Positions 7,645 through 13,830 of a stretch of DNA of 14,270 bases are shown here, piece by piece; position 1 is the stretch's first letter, and every line of letters starts with the position of its first letter. The position numbers and the translations under genes are program-made. The stretch is from positions 1 through 14,270 of the forward strand of contig PCWJ01000031.1 of the NCBI GenBank assembly GCA_002787295.1, given 5' to 3'. Under the pieces are notes generated by a model. That model was not told the origin of the DNA. It saw nothing but the letters and a program-made list of their open reading frames with translations, and did no database searches. The DNA comes from Candidatus Nealsonbacteria bacterium CG11_big_fil_rev_8_21_14_0_20_37_68. GTDB taxonomy: Bacteria; Patescibacteriota; Minisyncoccia; Minisyncoccales; GCA-002782225.

Positions 7645-8319
7645 ATGTTAACCCTACCGGTAAAAGTCCGTAAAGATGATGAAAAGCCTGCCGCTCTTAG
7701 AAAGAAGGGCGAGTTGCTTGGAGTTCTATACGGACCAAAGATTAAAAATAAGTCTCTGAAATTGGATTATAAAACCTTCGAAAAAATATATAGCGAAGCT
7801 GGTTTAAGCAGTTTAATTTTTCTCGATGTTGGGGGAGAAAAATCTCCGGTTTTAATTCACGATGTTCAAAAAGACTCCCTAACTTCCAAATTTTTACATG
7901 TTGATTTTTATCAACCTAGACTTGAGGAAAAAATAGAAGCCAAAATTCCTCTAATTTTTGAGGGTGAACTTCGGGCAGTAAAGGATTTGGGCGGAACCTT
8001 AATCAAAAATATTCAAGAATTAGAAGTAAAAGCCCTTCCTCAAAACCTTCCCAAAGAAATCATAATTAATGTAGAAGACCTAAAGGCATTAGGAGATAAT
8101 ATTTTAATCAAAGATCTCAAGTTGCCAAAAGAAGTTGAAATTTTAAGAGAGCCGGATGAAATCGTGGCCTTTATTTCTGCTCCGGAGAAAGTGGAAGAAG
8201 AATTAAAAAAGCCAATTGAGGAAAAAGTAGAAGAGGTAGAAAAAGTGGGAGAAAAAGAGAAGGGAGAAAAAGAGGTAGAAGAAAAAGAGGAGAAAGGAGA
8301 AGAAAAAGCCCGAAAATAA
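7645..8319 (+). CDS. rplY: 50S ribosomal protein L25 (CTC/TL5 form)
   Basis: Binds 5S rRNA in the large ribosomal subunit. 224 residues in the two-domain CTC form: N-terminal 5S-binding beta-barrel (about 1-92, with LRKKGELLGVLYGP and LHVDFYQ), then the TL5-type C-terminal beta domain (about 95-180, with GELRAVKDLGGTL and LPQNLPKEIIINVEDL). Residues from about 181 to the end are a low-complexity Glu/Lys tail, probably disordered, as is common in long L25 proteins. The start lies 3 bp after the aldolase stop, so it is likely read from the same transcript even though its function is unrelated to carbon metabolism. Confidence 0.93.
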   Translation: MLTLPVKVRKDDEKPAALRKKGELLGVLYGPKIKNKSLKLDYKTFEKIYSEAGLSSLIFLDVGGEKSPVLIHDVQKDSLTSKFLHVDFYQPRLEEKIEAKIPLIFEGELRAVKDLGGTLIKNIQELEVKALPQNLPKEIIINVEDLKALGDNILIKDLKLPKEVEILREPDEIVAFISAPEKVEEELKKPIEEKVEEVEKVGEKEKGEKEVEEKEEKGEEKARK

Positions 8320-8346
8320 TTAATGATAAATTGAAAAATTTTCGGT

Positions 8347-9789
8347 ATGAGCCGGTGCATTTTTAAAAAAAATTCATTATTTGTTCAGCTTTCATTTTTT
8401 ATTTTTCTCTTTTCTCTGTTTTTGTTCCAATGGAGAGTTGAGGTTATAGCCGAGTCTCCTGATTTATCACAGATTTGCGAATCGAGTGAGGAAATTGACA
8501 AAAAATGTGCAGAGATTTCTGCCGTAGAATGCCGGGAGTTTTTAGAAAAATGTCAGGAATATCTTGCCCAAAAGCAGGTTCAAATTGAAAAAGATATTAC
8601 CAAAACACAAAAAGAAAAGAAAACTCTCGAAAACCAGATTTATGTTCTGAGTAATCAAATAAAGAATTTAGCTTACCAAATTTATCAGTCCAATGTGGTA
8701 ATTAAAGATTTGAGTCTTCAAATTAAGGATACCCAATTCAGTATTGAAACCACCGTGTTAAAAATCGAAGATTCCGGAAGAAAATTAACCAATATTTTGA
8801 GAGCAATTTACGAAGAGGACCAAAAATCAATGGTGGAAATTTTTTTAGCCGAAGCCCGACTTTCTGATTTTTTTGAAAACTTAGTCGCCCTGGAAGAATT
8901 ATCTTCAAAAAATCGCAAGCTTTTAGAAAACATAAAAGAAATGAGGTCTTATCTTGAGTCTCAAAAACAATCTTTGGATGAAGAAAAGCAGGACTTGGAG
9001 AACCTGGTAACCATTCAAACCCTTCAACAGAAAGAAAGTGAAAAAACAAAAAAAGAAAGGGAATACTTTCTGGGGTTAACCGAGGCAGAATATCAGAAAT
9101 ATCTCAAAGCAAAAGAAGAAACAGAAAAGAGAGCAGCTGAAATTAGGGCAAGAATTTTTGAGTTAATTGGAGTGCCGGAAGCCCCTACCTTTGGAGAGGC
9201 CTATGATATTGCCAAATATGTGGAGTCAATCACCGGAGTGAGACCGGCTTTTCTTTTGGCAGTAATGACTCAAGAATCGAATATCGGAAAAAATGTCGGC
9301 CAGTGTTATTTAAAAAACCCTAAAACCGGAGACGGAGTTGTGGCCCATAACGGAAAAGAAGTTTCCGGGGTAATGAAACCAATGGGACTGTCGGGCAGAA
9401 AGGGAGACGTGGATGATTTTTTAACAATTACGGCAGAATTGGGAAGAGATCCCTACAACACTCCGGTATCCTGTCCAATGAGTTATGGATACGGTGGGGC
9501 AATGGGCCCGGCTCAGTTTATCCCCACAACCTGGATGCTTTATCGAGACAAAGTTAAGGGGATTACCGGAAAAACTGCCGACCCTTGGAATATTAAAGAC
9601 GCTTTTTTGGCTGCCGCCCTTTATTTGGCAGATTACGGAGCAACAAAACAGACTTATAATGCCGAATGGAAGGCAGCAATGATTTATTTTTCCGGTAGCA
9701 CCAATTTAAGTTATCGCTTTTACGGAGATTCGGTAATGAAAATTACCGCTGAATACGAAGAAGACATTAAAGAGATTGAAGGGCTTTGA
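8347..9789 (+). CDS. Secreted lytic transglycosylase with N-terminal coiled coil
   Basis: 480 residues. A hydrophobic segment at about 10-29 serves as signal peptide or membrane anchor. Four cysteines follow (Cys44, 54, 62, 69), then a long heptad-rich coiled coil (about 73-270) like those of PcsB/EnvC-type wall-hydrolase regulators. The C-terminal third is SLT/MltB-like: LLAVMTQESNIG with candidate catalytic Glu310, GAMGPAQFIPTTW, and DPWNIKDAFLAAALYLADYG. It probably cleaves peptidoglycan glycan strands outside the membrane, with the coiled coil controlling access or recruitment. Start ATG 8347 is chosen because the signal segment follows directly; no Shine-Dalgarno is seen. Its last 23 bp overlap the 3' end of convergent prfA. 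Confidence 0.88.
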   Translation: MSRCIFKKNSLFVQLSFFIFLFSLFLFQWRVEVIAESPDLSQICESSEEIDKKCAEISAVECREFLEKCQEYLAQKQVQIEKDITKTQKEKKTLENQIYVLSNQIKNLAYQIYQSNVVIKDLSLQIKDTQFSIETTVLKIEDSGRKLTNILRAIYEEDQKSMVEIFLAEARLSDFFENLVALEELSSKNRKLLENIKEMRSYLESQKQSLDEEKQDLENLVTIQTLQQKESEKTKKEREYFLGLTEAEYQKYLKAKEETEKRAAEIRARIFELIGVPEAPTFGEAYDIAKYVESITGVRPAFLLAVMTQESNIGKNVGQCYLKNPKTGDGVVAHNGKEVSGVMKPMGLSGRKGDVDDFLTITAELGRDPYNTPVSCPMSYGYGGAMGPAQFIPTTWMLYRDKVKGITGKTADPWNIKDAFLAAALYLADYGATKQTYNAEWKAAMIYFSGSTNLSYRFYGDSVMKITAEYEEDIKEIEGL

Positions 9790-10828
9790 TGATGGGTTCC
9801 AACCTTCCTTCCATAATATCTTCAATATTGTGCCAGCTTTTTTTAATCCGGTGGTCAGTCACTCTATCTTGAGGAAAATTATAGGTTCTGATTTTTTCTG
9901 CCCTTTTAGCCCAACCAATTTGGGTTTTTCTTTTTTCGCTAAGCTTTTCAAATTCTGCCATTTCTTTTCTTTTCAAAAGCCTAGCTTCTAAAATACTTAT
10001 GGCATTTTCTTTGTTCTGGATCTGGTTTCTCTCAGTTTGGGAAGTAACGACAATTCCAGTTGGAAGATGGGTGATTCTTACAGCTGTATGTCTTTTTTGA
10101 AGATATTGGCCACCAGGGCCTGAAGCACCATAAAAATCAATTTTTAAATCCCTGGGGTTAATTTTAATCTGAGCTTTTTTTGGTTTGGGTAAGATCGCAA
10201 CCGTTGCTGTCGAGGTATGAATTCTTCCTGATTTTTCGGTTGCTGGAATTCTTTGGACTCGATGAACCCCGCCTTCATGCTGCATTTTGGAGAAAACATT
10301 TCCATTTTTAAGTTCAAAAGTAATTTCTTTAAAACCACTGAGTTCGGTGGGTCGAGAGTCAAGAATTTTTTGTTTCCAACTCTGTATTGTAGCGTATTTT
10401 AAATACATTCGAAATAAATCTCCGGCAAATAAAGACGCTTCTTCTCCTCCGGTGCCGGCTCGAATTTCAACAATTACTGACTCTCCACTAAAATTTTGTA
10501 AGACAAAATTTGAGCTGAAACTTTCCTCTTTCTTTAATAAAGTCTCCAATTCTTTCTTTGAATTTTTTTCTTTTTCAGCGAAAATTTTTATCTCTGCCTC
10601 GGCTAAAGATAATAATTCCGGGTCTTTTTCAGTAGAAAGAATTTCTTTGTTTTCTTGGATTTTTTGCTCAAGATCTTTAATTTCTTTTTCTTTTTCAATG
10701 ATTTTTTCAAAATAATCCCTTTTTTTTAAGAGATTTTCAAATTTTTCTCGATTAGAAATCAACTCAGGATCACTGAGTTGGGTTAAAATATCTTCGTATT
10801 CTTGCTTAATTGCGTTTATATCAATCAT
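9767..10828 (-). CDS. prfA: Peptide chain release factor 1
   Basis: Recognises UAA/UAG and triggers peptide release. 353 residues. RF1 rather than RF2 because the codon-reading loop is PAT (195-197, in RIPATEKSGRIHTSTATV), where RF2 has SPF. The GGQ catalytic motif (239-241) is intact, its Gln being the usual PrmC methylation target. The sequence around GGQ is unusual (GASGPGGQYLQKRHTAV, where most RF1s read close to SGAGGQHVN). N-terminal residues 1-105 form a charged helical domain as expected. rpmE lies 7 bp upstream on the same strand, a common rpmE-prfA arrangement. No Shine-Dalgarno is obvious. Confidence 0.95.
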   Translation of the reverse strand: MIDINAIKQEYEDILTQLSDPELISNREKFENLLKKRDYFEKIIEKEKEIKDLEQKIQENKEILSTEKDPELLSLAEAEIKIFAEKEKNSKKELETLLKKEESFSSNFVLQNFSGESVIVEIRAGTGGEEASLFAGDLFRMYLKYATIQSWKQKILDSRPTELSGFKEITFELKNGNVFSKMQHEGGVHRVQRIPATEKSGRIHTSTATVAILPKPKKAQIKINPRDLKIDFYGASGPGGQYLQKRHTAVRITHLPTGIVVTSQTERNQIQNKENAISILEARLLKRKEMAEFEKLSEKRKTQIGWAKRAEKIRTYNFPQDRVTDHRIKKSWHNIEDIMEGRLEPIIKALQSL

Positions 10829-10835
10829 TCGAATA

Positions 10836-11069
10836 TTATTTCTTCTTTTTCTTTTTTGCCATTTCTGTTTTTTGGGCTAATCTCTTTCTAAATTTTTCCA
10901 CCCTGCCCATAACATCTACCATTTTTTCTTTTCCGGTGTAAAAAGGATGACACCGGAAACAAATTTCCGTCTCTATTTCTTCTTTAGTCGATCCAACTTC
11001 AAAAGTATTTCCGCAGGCGCAGCGGACGCGAGCATTGGGATAGTATTTGGGATGAATATCTTTTTTCAT
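10836..11069 (-). CDS. rpmE: 50S ribosomal protein L31, zinc-binding form
   Basis: Surface protein of the large subunit bridging the central protuberance and the 30S head. 77 residues. It keeps all four zinc ligands (Cys17, Cys19 in CACG and Cys37, Cys40 in CFRC), so it is the zinc-containing (C+) form. Family motifs KKDIHP at the start and CHPFYTGKEK are present. A short Lys-rich tail follows. It lies between pyrH and prfA on the minus strand, 115 bp after the pyrH stop, with its own possible AT-rich promoter directly before the ATG. Confidence 0.95.
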   Translation of the reverse strand: MKKDIHPKYYPNARVRCACGNTFEVGSTKEEIETEICFRCHPFYTGKEKMVDVMGRVEKFRKRLAQKTEMAKKKKKK

Positions 11070-11126
11070 AAATATTAGAATATAGAATATTTAAGATAAT
11101 AATAACACCAATATTGCTTTTTGTAA

Positions 11127-11163
11127 ACCTACCCAAGTTTTACAAAATAAAATTTGGGCAGGT
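11127..11163 (-). terminator. Hairpin between pyrH and rpmE (weak terminator or processing site)
   Basis: Inverted repeat with arms 11127-11141 and 11149-11163 (15 bp, one A-C mismatch and one G-T) around a 7-nt loop. On the minus-strand transcript it is followed by TTTAC rather than a proper U-run, so termination would be inefficient. Attenuation between pyrH and rpmE-prfA, or RNA processing, are alternatives. Confidence 0.35.
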
Positions 11164-11169
11164 AAATGG

Positions 11170-11184
11170 AGCCGATTTTCGGCT
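11170..11184 (-). terminator. Small hairpin directly after the pyrH stop
   Basis: AGCCGA, 3-nt loop, TCGGCT forms a perfect 6-bp stem abutting the pyrH TGA (11185-11187). There is no U-run after it, so it is a minor stability or pausing element at best. Confidence 0.3.
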
Positions 11185-11970
11185 TCAGGGTTTAATTATT
11201 GTTCCCTTAAACTTCTTAAATACGGAGTATTCAAGGTTCTGTCGAGCTCCGCCGACTGGCGGAGCGAGCAGGTTCTTATTTTTTAAAATTTGCTCTAAGT
11301 TTTTTAAATTAGTTCCTTTAGTTACAATTATGGTCATTTTTAGCTTTGAAGCAAGGCGGGCAGCGATAGGATCGATGGGGACTTTCATTCCCGGCTTCCA
11401 CTTTGACCCAATTAGTTTGCAATACTTGGCCCAGGTTATTTCTTTTATTGGTTTTGCTCTTTTACCCCCACACCAAATTTTAGTGTGGGGGTCTTTTTCA
11501 TAAACATAATCAATGTTTGAGGCATTAATTATTTTTCGAGCCTTAAATCTTTCAGCCAACAATACTGCATCGTAATCGGTGGACCAGCCCGGTCTCCAGC
11601 CGGAGCCAATAAAGACATTATAATTTCCTCCGTTTATTTGTTTTAAGGGATTATCCAAAACAATAGGATAAGCCTCTTTTTTGAAAATAGTTCGAATCAA
11701 ATGAGCGTTAAGTCTGGTGGCATGAATGCCAATCCAATCTTTATCTTCATCGGATATTTTTGTAATCTCAGAAGCAGCCTTTTGATAATCCCGGCAGATT
11801 TTTCCGCCACCGGCAACAATTACAAATCGATATCCCCTTTTAAGGAATTTTAAAATCAATCTTCTAAATTTTTTTAGAAAATCTACTTGAATTTTTCCGG
11901 GATTAATTATAGATCCGCCCAGGCTAATAACAACAATTTCTTTTTGAGAAGGCGAAAATTTGGGCATCAT
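11185..11970 (-). CDS. pyrH: UMP kinase, archaeal-type, with two in-frame palindromic insertions
   Basis: Phosphorylates UMP to UDP in pyrimidine nucleotide synthesis. 261 residues of amino-acid-kinase fold: VVISLGGSI (13-21), VAGGGKICRDY (52-62), GIHATRLNAHLIR (81-93), STDYDAVLLAERF (130-142), NASNIDYVYEKDP and PIDPIAARLASKL. These match the archaeal-type UMP kinase rather than the classical bacterial PyrH. It is longer than the ~225-residue archaeal proteins, and the excess lies in two places that coincide with DNA palindromes: residues about 161-170 (PHTKIWCGGK) and about 233-252 (NLLAPPVGGARQNLEYSVFK), after which the normal end KFKGTIIKP resumes. Both are in frame, so the protein is probably functional. 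Start ATG 11970 lies 4 bp after an extended -10. Confidence 0.88.
   Translation of the reverse strand: MMPKFSPSQKEIVVISLGGSIINPGKIQVDFLKKFRRLILKFLKRGYRFVIVAGGGKICRDYQKAASEITKISDEDKDWIGIHATRLNAHLIRTIFKKEAYPIVLDNPLKQINGGNYNVFIGSGWRPGWSTDYDAVLLAERFKARKIINASNIDYVYEKDPHTKIWCGGKRAKPIKEITWAKYCKLIGSKWKPGMKVPIDPIAARLASKLKMTIIVTKGTNLKNLEQILKNKNLLAPPVGGARQNLEYSVFKKFKGTIIKP
11230..11280 (-). repeat. Palindromic repeat element inserted in frame near the pyrH 3' end
   Basis: Read on the minus strand it begins AATAAGAACCTGC and ends CAGAACCTTGA. Both borders recur in the same order in the spacer after the ftsL-like gene (14174-14212). The centre here is an 8-bp perfect hairpin, GCTCCGCC (11246-11253), GACT loop, GGCGGAGC (11258-11265) in plus-strand coordinates. 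Its GC content stands out from the AT-rich gene. It encodes roughly pyrH residues 231-248 with no frame disruption. Confidence 0.75.
11464..11492 (-). repeat. 29-bp near-perfect palindrome inside pyrH
   Basis: ACCCCCACAC (11464-11473) pairs with GTGTGGGGGT (11483-11492). The inner CAAATTTTA also pairs except for one C-A mismatch, so only one of 14 base pairs fails. It encodes PHTKIWCGG, where related UMP kinases would run from DP almost directly into AKPIKE. The composition differs sharply from the surroundings. Confidence 0.65.
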
Positions 11971-11974
11971 TTTA

Positions 11975-11983
11975 ACTATATCA
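11975..11983 (-). promoter_or_regulatory. Extended -10 promoter element of pyrH (leaderless)
   Basis: On the minus strand the sequence reads TGATATAGT, i.e. TGN followed by a -10-like TATAGT, ending 4 bp before ATG 11970. Transcription would start at about the A of the ATG. No good -35 is visible, which is usual for extended -10 promoters. Confidence 0.4.
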
Positions 11984-12119
11984 AATGTAATTGAAAAAGA
12001 AAAGTTTTAAAAAGGGCTTTCCTGGTTTTAGACCAAAATTAAAGAATACCAAACCGATTTTCAAGCCTGTGGATTTCCTGTGGAAAACAAATAACTAACT
12101 TTTGACTAAATTTGGGTTG
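11984..12119. other. Outer part of the divergent pyrH/mraZ intergenic region
   Basis: No gene was found in 11971-12424 (454 bp). This portion is AT-rich and contains two near-identical motifs 11 bp apart, TGTGGATTT (12068-12076) and TGTGGAAAA (12079-12087), each preceded by CC. They resemble relaxed DnaA boxes (consensus in this orientation TGTGGATAA). No tRNA or other structured RNA was recognised. Confidence 0.4.
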
Positions 12120-12305
12120 ACCCCGCACCTTTTCCAGCGAAAGTTTGAGGTTATGGAAGGATATAAGGCGAAGCCCCGCACCTTTTGTAGCTTATTTTAA
12201 AGGTAATTAGTAATTTTTAAGAAATAATTTTTTGAGAAATTAACAAAAGGTGCGGGGCTCTCACTATTTATAAATCAGAAGTCTTTACAAGAAAAGGTGC
12301 GGGGT
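12120..12305. repeat. Nested inverted repeats: four copies of CCCCGCACCTTTT
   Basis: Copies lie at 12121-12133 and 12174-12186 (as written) and at 12245-12257 and 12292-12304 (reverse complement AAAAGGTGCGGGG). The inner pair extends to a perfect 17-bp inverted repeat (12172-12188 with 12243-12259), 54 bp apart. The outer pair extends to 15 bp (12120-12134 with 12291-12305). Sequence between copies is AT-rich and not conserved between the two halves. The last copy abuts the -35 of the mraZ promoter. It could be a miniature or palindromic mobile repeat, or a cluster of binding sites. Confidence 0.85.
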
Positions 12306-12332
12306 TGACAGGGGGGCTGGGTGGATTATAAT
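12305..12332 (+). promoter_or_regulatory. Consensus sigma-70 promoter of mraZ/dcw cluster
   Basis: TTGACA at 12305-12310, 16-bp spacer, TATAAT at 12327-12332: both hexamers are perfect. The expected transcription start is near 12339, leaving an approximately 86-nt leader before the mraZ ATG. It is by far the best promoter in the window. The first base of the -35 touches the last copy of the intergenic repeat. Confidence 0.85.
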
Positions 12333-12342
12333 GAAGATGTAG

Positions 12343-12367
12343 TGGGGGATTGTGGATAACTATGGGG
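12343..12367 (+). promoter_or_regulatory. MraZ-type operator: three TGG-boxes at 10-bp spacing
   Basis: TGGGG at 12343, TGGAT at 12353 and TGGGG at 12363 are spaced exactly 10 bp. Known MraZ operators are direct TGGGN repeats separated by 5 bp upstream of mraZ, so autorepression is inferred. A further TGGGG at 12382 is one base out of phase. The middle box lies within TGTGGATAA (12351-12359), a perfect DnaA-box sequence, so DnaA binding is an alternative reading. Confidence 0.6.
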
Positions 12368-12424
12368 ATAAGTACCTTATTTGGGGGAAAACTCAAGTAA
12401 AATAAAAATTTTAGTTTTTTTAAT

Positions 12425-12856
12425 ATGTTCATCGGTGAATATATTTATTCAATAGATAATAAAAAAAGGCTGGCCATACCAAGCAAGTTTCGGCCGTCTT
12501 TAGGCAAAAAAGCAGTAATTACCAGAGGGTTGGATAACAGTCTGGTAATTTATTCTTTGGAGGAGTGGCAAAAAGTAGCCAAAAAATTGGAAAACTTGCC
12601 TAATTCTCAAGCAGACAGCCGAGGTTTCACCAGGATTATGCTTTCGGGAGCGGCCGAAGTCCAACTTGATAAACTGGGACGAATTTTAATCCCGGATTAT
12701 CTTAAAGGTTATGCTTTTTTTAAAAAAGGCGTAGCTATAATTGGTCTTTCTAATCGAATTGAAATCTGGGCCGAGGAAAGGTGGCAAGAATACAAACAAA
12801 GAATGGAAAAAGAGGTGGGGGATATGGCCGAGAGATTAAAAGAACTTGGAATTTAA
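12425..12856 (+). CDS. mraZ: Transcriptional regulator MraZ
   Basis: DNA-binding regulator at the head of the division and cell-wall (dcw) cluster. 143 residues, the standard length, built of two AbrB/SpoVT-like halves. The repeated DxxxR motif is present twice (DNKKR at 12-16 and DKLGR in the second half), as are IGEYIYSIDNKKRLAIPSKFR and AEVQLDKLGRILIPDYL. It probably represses its own operon through the TGG-boxes in the leader. Start ATG 12425; the preceding T-rich sequence contains no Shine-Dalgarno. It is followed after one base by rsmH. Confidence 0.95.
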   Translation: MFIGEYIYSIDNKKRLAIPSKFRPSLGKKAVITRGLDNSLVIYSLEEWQKVAKKLENLPNSQADSRGFTRIMLSGAAEVQLDKLGRILIPDYLKGYAFFKKGVAIIGLSNRIEIWAEERWQEYKQRMEKEVGDMAERLKELGI

Positions 12857-12857
12857 A

Positions 12858-13817
12858 ATGCACATTGCGGTTTTAAAAAAAGAGGTCCTGAAATATTTAG
12901 ATCCAAAACCAGATGAAAATTTTATTGATTGTACAATCGGAGAAGCCGGCCACGCCTTAGCTATTTTAGAAAGAAATGGACCGAGAGGGAAAGTTTTGGG
13001 AATAGACCAAGACCCGGAAATAATTGAAAATTGTAAATTGAAAATTGAAAATTTTAGCGATAGATTGATTCTTGTCTGTGACAACTTTGCAAATTTAAAG
13101 GAGATCGTTAAAAGATATAACTTTAAGAGAGTTTCCGGAATTCTATTCGATTTGGGAATTTCAAGCTGGCATCTGGAAAAAAGCGGTAGGGGATTCTCAT
13201 TTTTAAGAGCAGAGCCCCTAGATATGAGATATCATATTAGTACATTTTTTAGAGGCCTTTCGAAAACGTACTATAGTTTAACTGCGGAGGAAATCGTTAA
13301 TAATTGGCCCGGGTCAGAGATTGAAAGAATTTTAAAAGAGTACGGAGAGGAAAAATTTGCCAAAAGAATTGCCAGAGGGATTATAAATTCTCGAAAAACA
13401 AAGCCAATTAAAACCACCTTTCAATTAGTAGAGATTATAAAAAAAGCAATACCGAGTTGGGACTGGCGGAGAAGAATTCACTTTGCCACTAAAACTTTCC
13501 AGGCTCTAAGAATCGTCGTCAACGACGAATTAAATAATTTAAAAAAAGGATTGGGGCAGGCTTTAGAAATTTTAAGCCCGGGAGGAAAATTGGTAGTAAT
13601 TTCATTTCATTCTCTTGAAGATAGAATTGTTAAAAATTTTTTAAAAGAGCGAGCCAGGGAGGGATTGCCTGCCCCGTACTCAAACAAAGTTTGTAGTTCG
13701 GGGCTCAAAATTTTAACAAAAAAACCAATTAGACCGACATTCGAGGAAATTAAAACAAACCCCCGGGCAAGGTCGGCTAAATTAAGAGCAGCCATCAAAA
13801 CAACCAACAATCCATAA
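12858..13817 (+). CDS. rsmH: 16S rRNA (cytosine-1402 N4) methyltransferase RsmH
   Basis: SAM-dependent methylation of C1402 in the ribosomal P site. 319 residues from ATG 12858; an in-frame TTG at 12846 lies inside mraZ and is rejected because family members start at HIxVL. Motifs: FIDCTIGEAGHA (22-33, SAM loop), GIDQDP, FDLGISSWHLEKSGRGFSF (97-115), EPLDMR, YGEEKFAKRIARGI, TFQALRIVVNDEL, ISFHSLEDRIVK and the C-terminal NPRARSAKLRA. Residues about 125-140 (YHISTFFRGLSKTYYS) replace a segment about ten residues shorter in well-known homologues such as the B. subtilis protein, and this extra piece is encoded by a 36-bp imperfect palindrome. A GGA four codons before the end of mraZ could weakly serve as ribosome-binding site. 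Confidence 0.95.
   Translation: MHIAVLKKEVLKYLDPKPDENFIDCTIGEAGHALAILERNGPRGKVLGIDQDPEIIENCKLKIENFSDRLILVCDNFANLKEIVKRYNFKRVSGILFDLGISSWHLEKSGRGFSFLRAEPLDMRYHISTFFRGLSKTYYSLTAEEIVNNWPGSEIERILKEYGEEKFAKRIARGIINSRKTKPIKTTFQLVEIIKKAIPSWDWRRRIHFATKTFQALRIVVNDELNNLKKGLGQALEILSPGGKLVVISFHSLEDRIVKNFLKERAREGLPAPYSNKVCSSGLKILTKKPIRPTFEEIKTNPRARSAKLRAAIKTTNNP
13238..13273 (+). repeat. 36-bp imperfect palindrome within rsmH
   Basis: Arms TAGTACATTTT (13238-13248) and AAAACGTACTA (13263-13273) pair with one mismatch, and the centre AGGCCT (13253-13258) is a perfect palindrome; 14 of 18 positions form Watson-Crick pairs. The length equals 12 codons and it falls exactly where rsmH is longer than known homologues. 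In-frame insertion is inferred. Confidence 0.5.
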
Positions 13818-13830
13818 CTTGGTATTTAAC

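Noticed and set aside
8190..8316. Separate repeat region at the rplY 3' end
   Set aside because: The purine-rich low-complexity DNA encodes the acidic/basic Glu-Lys tail of L25, which is common for this protein.
9760..9800. Bidirectional terminator between the lytic transglycosylase gene and prfA
   Set aside because: The genes overlap by 23 bp and no stem with a T-run is visible in or near the overlap.
10287..10715. 142-codon open frame on the plus strand
   Set aside because: It is antisense to prfA, and its Ser/Phe-rich translation is what an AT-rich Lys/Glu gene gives on the other strand.
12120..12305. CRISPR array
   Set aside because: The repeats are only 13-17 bp, occur in both orientations and have unequal spacing; no cas gene is present.
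13023..13056. GAAAATTG-type short direct repeats in rsmH
   Set aside because: The protein length here matches other RsmH proteins (DPEIIENCKLKIENF aligns without a gap), so this is ordinary AT-rich coding sequence rather than an insertion.
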